Source: Botryotinia globosa
Taxonomy: Eukaryota; Ascomycota; Leotiomycetes; Helotiales; Sclerotiniaceae
Assembly (NCBI GenBank): GCA_014898425.1
Contig: RCSZ01000001.1
Location: 310,001 to 374,000 of the forward strand
Direction of reading: 5' to 3'
DNA length: 64,000 nt
Below, in pieces: positions 46,703-56,771 of this stretch. Position 1 is the stretch's first letter; every line of letters starts with the position of its first letter. Under the pieces are notes generated by a model that was given only the letters and a program-made list of their open reading frames with translations, had not been told where the DNA came from and did no database searches. Position numbers and translations under genes: made by a program.

Positions 46703-48226
46703 ATGCAATCAATCGCACCCGCGCCGGTAGCACAAATGCAGAATCAGGTTCGTATTCTTGTTTTCATCATGTTTACTTTTTACTTTTGCTACCCATTATC
46801 ATATCAATCCTTCCGAATTCACTACTCTACCTATAACTCCGGTGGTTCATGGTTCATGGACTTACCTCACTTGTCATACCCCTCCCTCCATTCAATTCCT
46901 TTCCACGTTCAATTCTAAAAACAGTCTCGAACTTGAGCTTTCCCATTCGCGTGCTCGCAATCACAATACAACCCTTCTCCCAAAAGATATTGCATCTTAA
47001 AGCTGACTCAGTCGCGCAGGAAATGAGTGCAGATAATGGTATAGCATCCCCTTCCTTCCTTTGATAACCAAGCACAACAACGGTTTCTTGTCCCCCATCC
47101 CAGTATAAGGTATATGCGGCTATACGAGTCGAGTAAATCAGAATTCTCTTCATATAATTTCGCGCCGCGATTTAAACCTTCGTTCCTACTTCCATAGCAC
47201 CACCCATGTTTACGTTGCTTCTTGCTGACGCGCCTCACTTCTTCCTCTAGATTTAAGAGCTCAGCTCTTGAACTTGACCTCGCAGTCTCAGCATCATAAT
47301 ACTCAGACACATGGCTATAATCACGAAGTGCAAGCTTCGAGTAGTGCTTCACCTCACGACCATAATATAGATCCTGCTATCGGTGGACAAATGATGTCGG
47401 AAAGTGGAGGAGACGACGCAGATGGTAGAAAGGGTGGAAAACGCGAGCTTTCACAATCGAAGCGTGCAGCTCAGAATCGCGCGGCTCAGGTTCGTAATTT
47501 TCATTCGTGTCGCAATTTTTTATCGTTGGCGCATTCTTTGTGAGGTTGCTATGATGCGAAGTATCGCTCGTTAAAAATAAATAAACGTCGGGTTGAGATT
47601 TATGGTTCTCTTGCTTTGTCAATTCTCATGTCATCCAAAAAAAAGTCCCATTACCCAAGCTTACATAATCTATCACACAGAGAGCGTTTCGTCAGCGCAA
47701 AGAAGGATATATCAAGAAGCTTGAAGAGCAAGTCCGTGATTTCCACGCATTGGAGGATAATTATAAGGCTATTCATGCCGAGAATTACTCTCTGCGCGAG
47801 TACATTATCCGACTTCAATCTCGACTTATTGAATCACAAGGCGAATTTCCACAACCACCACCACACATTAACTTAAGTCATCCATCGCAGCACCCTCATC
47901 CTCCACCACCTCAGCAAAGACAAATGGAGCCAATAGATCATATGCAACGACATGAAGCTCCCATTGCCCCAATGGCCCCAATGGGTGCTCTTCAACCTTC
48001 TGCCGCAAGAACTCTAGCAGCAGCCAGTCTCAAACATCCCAGTGAAGAGCAGCAAGGTCACCAGCAACAGCAACAGCAGCAACAACAGCCGCAACAAGCA
48101 TATCCACCCCACCCAGAAAACAAACGATTTAAGGATGACGATTCTAATGACGAGAACCTCATACGCTCACAATTGGCCGGCGGACAAATAACCAATGACG
48201 GTCTACCAGCTTCTATGTCTATGTAA
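46703..48226 (+). CDS. kapC: KapC-like bZIP transcription factor
   Basis: A basic leucine-zipper regulator resembling the Aspergillus KapC group (AP-1/Yap-like basic region). Four exons (46703-46747, 47020-47038, 47251-47489, 47681-48226) give 282 residues; introns are 272, 212 and 191 nt. Exon 2 is only 19 nt. Joined, the N-terminus reads VAQMQNQEMSADNDLRAQLL. The basic region is SKRAAQNRAAQRAFRQRKEG, split by the third intron after RAAQ. A leucine zipper follows (IKKLEEQV to YIIRLQSRL). The C-terminal half is Pro/Gln/His-rich with a run of about 15 residues, mostly Gln, near 48058-48096. Long introns and upstream arrays leave the exact 5' structure open. The bZIP itself is certain. Confidence 0.9.
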
Positions 48227-49419
48227 TACCTCATACAGGATTTCACTTGTTCTCCTTCTGCTATTTAGGCGTTGATAAAGATGGAGGCTATTTGGGATGG
48301 TTTGCTACGATAGGGCACATGGGTGGAGTTCCTACTTTTATATAAAAGTGGTACCCCGCTCTCATAGGGGTGTTTCAATCAATCAATATTGCTGATTCTG
48401 CTTTTACCGTTTCTTACCAAGGCGTTCATCCTTTTCTTCCTTTTTCCATGTCTCCTTCTTCGCTTCTTTCACATGTGTTTATTCATTGTGTTTTCTACAT
48501 GGAGGTGTCTTTTCTTTCCATTCGTAAGTGGAGTGGGGACACGGTATGAAAACTTTCGGAATTGTGTTGAAAGAATGATGATATACATGTATGCGAAAAG
48601 ACACTCTGAGGGATAACAGTCAGCACCAGTGGCTTTTTTGGTGGATGAGTGGAAAGGCGGATGTTGAATGGATGAATGGATGGACAATATGCGCATGTGG
48701 CAATTATTAGCTAGCTAGCTAGCTCTTACTTGTTTGCTTGTTTGCTCGTCAAACAGCCAAGGAGATGAAAATTCAAGATTGTTAAAATACATTGAATGAT
48801 ATGATGTTCGGAAGTGCGATTGATGAATGCTTTCCTCTCACCTCGCTTCCTCTCTATAAAGTGAAATTTTGGTATCTACCTAGGTAGGTAGGTAGGTAGG
48901 TAGGTAGGTAGGTCTAGTATTCATGACGAAAAAACGCTTCTAACAGGTACTAGGTATATCATCTCCGTGTTTTTTATTCCGTGTTGGATAAAGATAATAA
49001 GAATAAGATTAAATAAGATAAAAGAACAATTTAATTTTATTATTATAACAAAGTACTGTACCTACCTAATTAACGCCTAAACTAATGAATCGAATCGAAA
49101 CAAATCCCAATTTTTGTGACTCGTCTATTCTCATATTATATCATTCATTCACTTACTCACTCATCTCCTCACTCATACATAGATAGATAGGCAGGTAAGT
49201 AGGTAGGTAAGTAGGAAACTACTTGAAATGAATTTAATTGATATAATACGATAAGATAGAATATGCCTTCGCTTGGTGTGATTATTGATTTTGATCTGTT
49301 TGCTTGCATGACCCATCGATCGATTACGAATATGCATTTCCGAGATCGTGTTCCTGCACCCGTGTTAGTCAACTGTGGTGGTTTTTGTTTCTTGTACCTT
49401 GAATATCTGTCTATTGATC
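48227..49419. other. Convergent 3' flanks with TAGG arrays
   Basis: About 1.2 kb between the bZIP stop and the ARP5 stop. A TAGG tetranucleotide array lies at about 48879-48912. A weaker GTAGGTAA array is at about 49165-49215. An AGCT run (GCTAGCTAGCTAGC) is near 48710-48724. No gene was seen. Confidence 0.6.
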
Positions 49420-51923
49420 TCAAGCCTGGATATGCATCGAGATCCAGATCTGGATTCAGAGGTTGGGTGTAGAGATTTGATGGGAGATGATAGAAGAGAA
49501 GGTGAAGGGAAGAGATGAGATGAGAAGAGAAGGGAATAGAGATGTAGTGAAGAAAAAAACCAAAACAAAGAACAAAAAATAAACATACCTTGAGATACTC
49601 CCCACCCTTTTCCTGATATTCCTCCCTCGTAACCCTCGCTTCCTTCCATCTCTCCCCACAACTCCATTTCGCAGCCCCTTTCCACGCATCCAACAATTGA
49701 TCCTTCGCCCTACGAATCTTGACTTCTGTGCCCGCCTCCAAATTCGCTCTCAATCCCTCTCTCAATCTCTCATCGAAGTTTTGCCATATTGTGTTTCCTC
49801 CGGTCAAGAAGATATCTTTCAGGAAATCCTTCTGATTCATGCCCGCTCCTGGAATGCGCTGATTCAGTATATCAGCTGCGATATCCACAATCCCGGCTTG
49901 ATCCAGCCCGGCTATGCTGGGATTAAAAATAACTTCCGGGACGCGGATCCGTTCAACGTTGAGATGGAGTTGGTGGGCTTCGGCCGTGCTAGCTGGATTA
50001 AAGGGGCGCGGTCCGCGGAGGAAAGCATGGATGAGGGATTTGGTCCAATCGGTTTGCGCGTCGAAGGTATGTTGATCCGTGAATTCGGGATCGTATTTGA
50101 GGAGATCCGCTTCGAGGGTTTTGAGAAGAACACTAGGATCCTCTTCTTCCTCGTCATCACTGCCGCCGTCTCCAGTTTGAATAGTACGATAGACTCCCCA
50201 ATCATCATCATCCTGACCGAAGTTATCGTCATCACCTCCGCGACGACGCTTTTTAGTCGGGTTATCGGATGCGAGGTTTGCGATACTCTTCATGCGGATT
50301 TGACTCGCGAGACTTTTTCTGTTTCCTAGGTCTGCTTTGAGACGTTCTCTGTCTTTAATCTTCTGAAGCATAGTAGCTCGAGCTTCTCGACGCTCTTGAA
50401 GCCAGCCTTCGATATCATTTTCTCGCTTTTCATCATCTATGCGTTGTTCTTCGGCAATACGAGCTTTTTCTGCCAACTTTTCTGCCTTGGCACGAGCACG
50501 AGCTTCGTTATTGGATTTCATGAGACGTTGATGACGCTTTTGTTTGAGGCCTGCTTCGTCTAGTTGCTCATCTGGAATGTCAAGCATAGAGTAATCTGGT
50601 TCTTCGACTTCTTCCTCGATTTCTGTTCCACCGACATCCTTGGTTCGAGCCTTACGAATGCTTTTGTCGAGTTCCTTGATGGTTTTTTCGAGGGCAGCTT
50701 CGTCTTTCAACTCTTCGGCGTCAAGTAATATTTTGATTTCCTTCTTTGTTTGATCTACCAGCTTGCCTTGTAAATGTCTGTAGTACTCAAGCTCCTGTTC
50801 TTTGCGAACTAATCTCTCAAGACGCATTTTGGCGGCTTGTTCTTGTAATCTTCGCCCGCTCTCCTTTCTCTTCTCTGCAATCTTGGCTAACTCCTCTTCA
50901 CTCTTTTGTACCTCGATAACTTCTGTATATGGGTATTGAATGACACGGTCTCTGTCTTCTAATCCTGTCCAGTCGAGATACTTGCCCACTTCCTCATCAT
51001 AATCTCGTGATAGGTAACAATGATCTTGTACCATATATTCCATTTGAGTAGCAGCTAGCTTTCCTGGAAAGCTAGGATACTTTAATTTGATGAGCTTTAA
51101 AAGATAGTCGGCACTTTGTGATGCACCCCAATTCAATCTTGTTGCCTGGGTAAGCATGGCTTTCGAATTGTAAACCGGGATCAGATGTGTAGAGCTATGG
51201 GAAGAAGATACAACAAGTCCGGTCTTGCCCCCATTGTAGTCGTAAGAAAATAGAGAATCGATTCCGTAAGCTACAGATGGTGCTCCATAACATTCAAATA
51301 TGATTTCGGTCATAGCTACCCCGTTTCATTAGTAGAATTCGTAGGTCCATTGGGAAGTCCATACATTTCCTTGAGTACGGCAAGTTTGCGACAGCTTCCG
51401 TCATAACGATAGGCATGCCCACACTGCCTTCTGAATCGACGCCCAGCTTAAGGAAGATACAATCCAGTACCTGCTCCATAACATCCCAATTGCTAACAAT
51501 CCCGCTTCCCGCCTCAAAGGCATTTCTCATGTGGCCCTTGGCTGTAGTATCTGCATAGACATCGGCGCCAACAAACGAATACGTTTTGCCCATCTTCCTG
51601 TCTCTGTATTTAGAAAAAAGCGGTAAGATATTGAGACGTGGTGAGTCCTCGAAAGACCAGCCAGCTCGAGTCACTGATGAGCCTGTAGCAAAGTATTAGT
51701 ATCTTTGAGATATGCAAGTCATGATGCCCAGCGCAGAATTACCATTGTCAATTACTATCGCAGCTTGACCAGATCCCCGCGATTTGGCTGTTCGATATCC
51801 ATCTGGCTGAGGCTCAACATAGTTATCAAAGTGAAGATCTTTCGCAGGATATAGAGTAGGAGGAGGTATTGAGTTCTGTTGCTCTGATGCAGGCGCATCG
51901 AGGTCCATGGCAGAGGGCGACAT
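49420..51923 (-). CDS. ARP5: Actin-related protein 5, INO80 complex
   Basis: A nuclear actin-related protein that, with Ies6, couples INO80 ATPase activity to nucleosome sliding. Exons 51743-51923, 51365-51682, 49589-51315 and a proposed last exon 49420-49449 give 751 residues. The actin phosphate loop reads VIDNGSSVTRAGW across intron 1. Intron 2 falls inside LPYSRKSMTEIIFECYGAPS, a strong Arp5 signature. A long charged coiled insertion (about 300-510, including KKRRRGGDDD and acidic runs) is typical of Arp5. The actin fold resumes with NPSIAGLDQAGI and DIFLTGGNTIWQNFDERLREGL. The C-terminus is uncertain: after EYLK a consensus GTATGT donor is present. The alternative is read-through to a much less likely hydrophobic tail. 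Head to head with IES6. Confidence 0.93.
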
Positions 51924-52981
51924 CTTCCTAGAGAGGTAGTGGTTGGTTTTCGTTGCGGTCTAAATCATTGTTTGTATACTCTTGCGACGGAAAGAATCGA
52001 TTAATAAATAATACACGTATTAACGAGAAGCTCTTTGGTGATAATTATTCCTCTTTATGATGTTGTCGCTTCACAAGGCTAGATTTTTGTGGCAAGGCTG
52101 AGATGCATGTAGAGTTACATGTGGAGATCACGATTAACCTTATTACTCTATCTATACGATATCTACAATCTACAATCTACAATCTACAATCTACAGCACC
52201 AGATTCTGTAGGACATTTTTAAAAGTCGTGGAAATTATCTTTGTAAGTCATTAATCAGAAATCATTCTAAGCATCAAGCTCCGCCATAAAACGCCAGCTC
52301 CTTGTCCACAAAAGACTCTCTTCAGTTCTATCATGATGGCTCCTTGAGACTGTCGGTAGCTTTCAACGAATTAGCATGAGTCTTGTGGCAGGTAAAATGA
52401 AGTACCTTCTAAATGGAAGAGAACATTGGATTGATAGTTCTTGAACATGTCTGCAACCAAAACGACATTTGTGTTTGCGTTATTGATCTCCTAATTCTGG
52501 TTCAGCTACATGTAACCATATACCGACGATTGCTAGCCCGCTCATACCTGGAGGTTCTTGTTCAAAAGCATGATGGCTTCATTGAGTTTCTCCTAGCAGT
52601 TGAATTAGTATGATATCTTGGTGGGTGTGCTTGAAATGCTTACTACGTTGGTGATGATTCGTGAGAGAAGCAAGTTTTGCTGGTGCTCGTGAGGATTTTC
52701 CTACATAATGTTCATTATCCTGTATAGAAGCTTATTAACATATTTATTAACCTTACCATAGTCTCTCCCGTTGATGTCGTTTGGTTTATGAAATTGTGAT
52801 GTTTGACAAAGTCACTGTTTTGTTGATGTTTATAGTAAATATTGATACAAGTTTTGTGCGTTGCCTGATTGGTCGGCTGTTGTGAAGCTCGAAGCTCAAT
52901 CAACAAGGCGGAAGGAAGGCAGAGCAATTCAATTCAACTTCAATCAAACAATCATAAACCAACCACCAATCGTCATCAATC
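51924..52981. promoter_or_regulatory. Shared upstream region of ARP5 and IES6
   Basis: 1058 bases between the two divergent starts. A TACAATC heptamer array (about five copies) lies at 52160-52195. A small open frame at 52413-52613 looks random. The two promoters probably occupy opposite ends. Confidence 0.45.
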
Positions 52982-53551
52982 ATGGCGCCAGCAACTCCAG
53001 AAGCTGAAGCTCATCAAGCACTCATCGAAAAGCTTGATGTCCACTCAATAAGAAAACCCTTTCGCAATACACACTGGAGACCCAATCAGCGTCGCAACAA
53101 GAATATTAAGACCATTCTCGGCGACGCCGTTCGAAAGGAAGCATCACTCATGCCAACACAAGACAACAGTGGTGCTGCAACACCTTTTTCCGAAGATAAC
53201 GCAACCTCGACTGATGGTGATACGACACCTGCCCCTACGAGCGCTCCTACACTTCAACCAAATCTTGCGCAAGCTTCCAAGAACTTATCGAAATTGGTAT
53301 TGGAACGAAATATGAGGACGAACGGCTTTTCTAATGCACCCACTGCAACATATACGAATATCGAGTCAGCACCGTCTCTAGCACATCCAAAGCATTATTG
53401 CGATATCACAGGATTGCCAGCTCCATATACAGATCCAAAGACAAGGCTACGATATCACAACAAAGAGGTGTTTGGGGTTGTTAGATCTTTAGGCCAGGGG
53501 GTTGCAGAGCAGTATTTGGAAGTACGAGGAGCCCATACTATCTTGAAGTGA
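52982..53551 (+). CDS. IES6: INO80 complex subunit Ies6 (YL1-C domain)
   Basis: A partner of Arp5 in the INO80 chromatin remodeller. A single exon encodes 189 residues. Near the N-terminus (about 21-42) is KPFRNTHWRPNQRRNKNIK, the conserved Ies6 basic motif. A Thr/Pro/Ala-rich spacer follows (about 58-95). The C-terminal YL1-C domain is visible in HYCDITGLPAPYTDPKTRLR and ends in EVRGAHTILK. Length agrees with the family (about 170-220). The start is preceded by AATC and is the only sensible ATG. The ARP5 gene starts 1058 bases to the left on the opposite strand. Confidence 0.93.
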   Translation: MAPATPEAEAHQALIEKLDVHSIRKPFRNTHWRPNQRRNKNIKTILGDAVRKEASLMPTQDNSGAATPFSEDNATSTDGDTTPAPTSAPTLQPNLAQASKNLSKLVLERNMRTNGFSNAPTATYTNIESAPSLAHPKHYCDITGLPAPYTDPKTRLRYHNKEVFGVVRSLGQGVAEQYLEVRGAHTILK

Positions 53552-54493
53552 AAGGCGATTATAGTGCATTACGTTGGAGCATTTGGAAGAGGTGTAATGC
53601 TCGGCCTGGGCTTTGCTCAACACACAGTTCACCATATGCGAAGAATGGCAAGCGATGCGCAATGCGCGAAGGTTCAAGATGGTTACTCGACAACATTGGT
53701 GTATACATACTGGCAGAACGATCAAGGGGCAAGGACAGACTTCTGGGTGGAAGATTTGTTTGATTGAGATGGATAGCATCAGCCTTCAAGGTGATTGAAG
53801 AAAGGCTCAGAAACGGTCGAAATCAGTACGAGGATATGTCTGACCGACAAAGTCAAGCTCATTCTACCCACCAATCATCTTTCAATGATTGGTTCAGGAA
53901 TACGCTCCGGCTTAATCGCGATCATGAATATTATCTGCCTACTCGAGTAGAGATGACGTGGTACCGAGAACATATAGAGAATGAAACTCAGTCACCAGGA
54001 CAAATTGTCCTGGTTCGTCGTGGCAATCATAATACTTTACCTCATGCAGTGTGCAATAGGATTGATACTTCGGAGGCAGGTCGAGAGAGACCTGAAAGAG
54101 TACATGTCCTTTGCATTTCCTTCCAAATCTTGTTGGTCGGCATATCGACACATCTTATGTTTTAGTCAACATTACTAACTGATGTATCGATTGTGGTTGT
54201 TTCAATATCTTCAATTCAAAGGATAGCTTTGGTGAAGAATGTCAGACAAGATGAGACTCGAGGAACCCGAGTAAAATTTATATTTAAGCTTTTGTGGTCT
54301 GCATATGACGCTAATTCATGTCATGGGCACGGACGCGTCCAAGCCGCATTCTTTCAATGAACTCCAACAAAAGATCATTGAGGACAACTTTACTTCTAAT
54401 ACCAACTGTTGTACTACGAGTGTGCTTAGTAGAAATCTCCAAATACCTACGCATTGCTAATTCCGGGTTCGGAAGATATTCAAAATGCCTACC
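53552..54493. other. Intergenic with unassigned open frames
   Basis: About 940 bases between IES6 and GOT1. Overlapping open frames at 53564-53767 and 53764-54165 show no family resemblance and no clear codon bias. The region probably contains the IES6 3' UTR and the GOT1 promoter. Confidence 0.5.
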
Positions 54494-55194
54494 ATGTGGT
54501 TATCAGATTCCCAAAGTACGTTCTTGACTTCAATAGCCAGATGGTTCTGGACTATTTGCGCCGAGTTCAATTGATCCAGTTCCAAACATGCTATATTATT
54601 TCATGGGATTTATGCTAATGTATACTTTGTACAGAGATTGGGGTAGCCTTTTGTTCAGGTGGTAGGTGATATTCTACGGTTTGTGCTTCGGATCTAGTGT
54701 AGCTGATGAGGTCTTCAAAGGCGGGTTCTTCCTGATCGGAGGTGTTATGATGTTTTTTGATAGAGCTATGTATGTTTAAACTCTCCGTAAGATTCAAAGG
54801 AAGGTGGCACTAACAAACTTGTAGGCTCGCAATGGGAAATGTGCGTATTCTCTGGACCTTGAGACAGGACTTCCTGGCTTACAATATGTCGATGTAGATC
54901 CTCTTTTTAATCGGCTTAACTGTTATAATTGGACCACAAAAAACAATGGCGTTCTTTGCGCGGAGACAAAAGCTTAAGGGGACCGGAGCCTTTTTCGCTG
55001 GACTTGCACTCATCCTCATGAGGTGGCCATTTACAGGATTTCTGGTGGAATTATACGGCATATTTATCTTGTTCGGTGACTTCCTAGGGACTATAGCTGG
55101 ATTCGCAAGGAACATCCCGATTATTGGCCCATACATCGGAGCCATGGTTGATAGAAGCGGAGTTGCAATGAGGGGAGCAGAGTTACCTGTTTGA
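54494..55194 (+). CDS. GOT1: Golgi transport protein 1 (Got1/Sft2-like)
   Basis: A four-span membrane protein of the ER and early Golgi, needed for normal ER-to-Golgi vesicle traffic. Five exons (54494-54515, 54635-54661, 54721-54769, 54825-54840, 54898-55194) give 136 residues, close to yeast Got1 at 138. The first four exons are tiny (22, 27, 49 and 16 nt). They are supported by the joined protein: MWLSDSQKIGVAFCSGGGFF, then MMFFDRAMLAMGNILFLIGL, then IIGPQKTMAFFARRQKLKGT. All junctions are GT-AG and in phase. Four hydrophobic helices are separated by short polar loops, including the conserved FFARRQK. An ORF-only view would show just the last exon. Convergent with YKT6. Confidence 0.94.
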
Positions 55195-55652
55195 GAAGGG
55201 GGCCAGGCAGATACCACGAAATCTCAACAAGAACTACGAAGGAACACCCAACATGTACACGACGTTATGGGACGAGATGGGCTGAGCTTGAATGACGCTA
55301 TGTCCTAGTCCTAGTTATTCACGGCGATTTAGATTGTATATGAAACGGGGGCACCAAAATGGCTCACATCCGGCCTTCTAATGAGGTATAGAATAGATGG
55401 CAAACAGTAAAGTAGAGCAGATGCTCCTTTATATTTCGCCAATGAATGATGAGGAAACATTGAAGACTATCAAGCATTTGTATTTGTACCATTCAAGTAT
55501 TAAGACGTCGCCTTGAAAGTTAAGCCACTTTGCGACCTCACTCGCCAATATTCCCCAACCTCAAACTGCAATTTACATCCTCCAATTGAAACAATGTCTG
55601 CGAGAATGCTATCAAAAAAATGAGAACGCCATAGCTAACCAAATACATCAAT
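55195..55652. other. Convergent 3' flanks of GOT1 and YKT6
   Basis: 458 bases without a recognisable feature. Confidence 0.5.
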
Positions 55653-56466
55653 CTACATAGCCACGCAGCATGAGTTCTGCTTCTTTGCTTGTGCTATTTT
55701 ATGTATTAGTAAAAGCTCTTGTAAATTTCCATCATAACATAGTAAACTCACTATAGAACATCTTGCTCTGTGCACTCAAGCCATCACTCTTTGCCACCAA
55801 TGTATCAATCTTCTCGCCTCTCTCTAAAACACTCTCAATAGTTTTATGCAACACAATCTTCGTCTCATCCAATTCCTTTTGGATCTTCATGATGCTATCT
55901 GCCTGTTGCGGATCTTGGTATTTCACAATGTAGTCGTTCAGTTCGGGGAATGAGAGGGTTGGGCTTGAATCGGCCCATTCTGATTGAGGGTGTGCATTTA
56001 GGAACTCGTCGACGACTTTGGAGAGAAGTTGATGGGCAACGAGGGCTGGGTATTCGTGGTCGGAAATTATTATACCACAGACGCCCTCGGAGCGTCCATA
56101 GGCGTGGAATGTATTACCTGGTATTGTCAGATAGAGGGTCTTTTGTGATTTGGAGGAGTCGAGATTTACTATCTTGTTCGATGTCTTGCCTTTGGCCAGG
56201 CTTTGTTCGTTCAGCGACTGTCTTACTGAAAACCGTCATGAATTCGCCGTAACTGTACATTCATCCTATTAACCAGTCTTGTCCCATGTAACACTATAGT
56301 AAAAATCTAACCTGTTTCTAGTAAATCGGCCATATGCGCTCAACTCTTTCACGCAACAGAGCTCGTGTGAGGGGGTCTCCGAGTTCTTGATTATCTGATA
56401 GCGGTCAGCCTGATAACATTGTCACTGCGATATTTGCGAACGAACTCCGATATAATGCAACTTCAT
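55653..56466 (-). CDS. YKT6: R-SNARE Ykt6
   Basis: A prenylated v-SNARE that acts in Golgi, vacuole and autophagosome fusion. Five exons (56446-56466, 56312-56394, 56170-56252, 55752-56117, 55653-55693) give 197 residues; introns are 51-59 nt. The N-terminal longin domain starts [20 protein letters not shown] and includes [14 protein letters not shown] and [20 protein letters not shown]. The SNARE helix contains [20 protein letters not shown] with the zero-layer Arg in [11 protein letters not shown]. The last exon supplies [12 protein letters not shown], a CaaX box (CVAM) for farnesylation with an adjacent Cys for palmitoylation. There is no membrane span, as expected. The first exon is 21 nt. 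Divergent from SLH1. Confidence 0.95.
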
Positions 56467-56771
56467 TTTTGCGATTTGGGGTTTATTGTAGATACGATTG
56501 AAATCTAGATAGCAAAAATAGCTGGAGGTGTAGGTTGGGAAGGATGTGGCTTTGCTTTGTTCTTGATGTTGAAACTCTGGGCTGTATCCTGTACAATCAC
56601 ATGGGGGTTACAGTATGACGACGGATTTTATTATGCCCGGTTGGCCCCACTGATTACTCCCCGCCGCGTGAATCAGCTAAAGCAGCTTTATTTATATTTC
56701 ATGATATCAAAAACCAAAATCTTCATCGAACTTTACATTTTCGAGAAGTTGATAAAGATTGTTTGGAAATC
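56467..56771. promoter_or_regulatory. Bidirectional promoter of YKT6 and SLH1
   Basis: 305 bases between the two start codons. An AT-rich stretch (TTATTTATATTTCATGATATC, about 56688-56708) lies 65-85 bases before the SLH1 start. Confidence 0.5.

Noticed and set aside
48058..48246. Cys-rich minus-strand frame
   Set aside because: It is the shadow of the Gln codon run in the bZIP gene.
56312..56333. ATG at 56333 (minus) as start of the Ykt6 gene
   Set aside because: It is out of frame. The upstream frame gives the conserved longin start MKLHYIG and a complete phase-consistent model.
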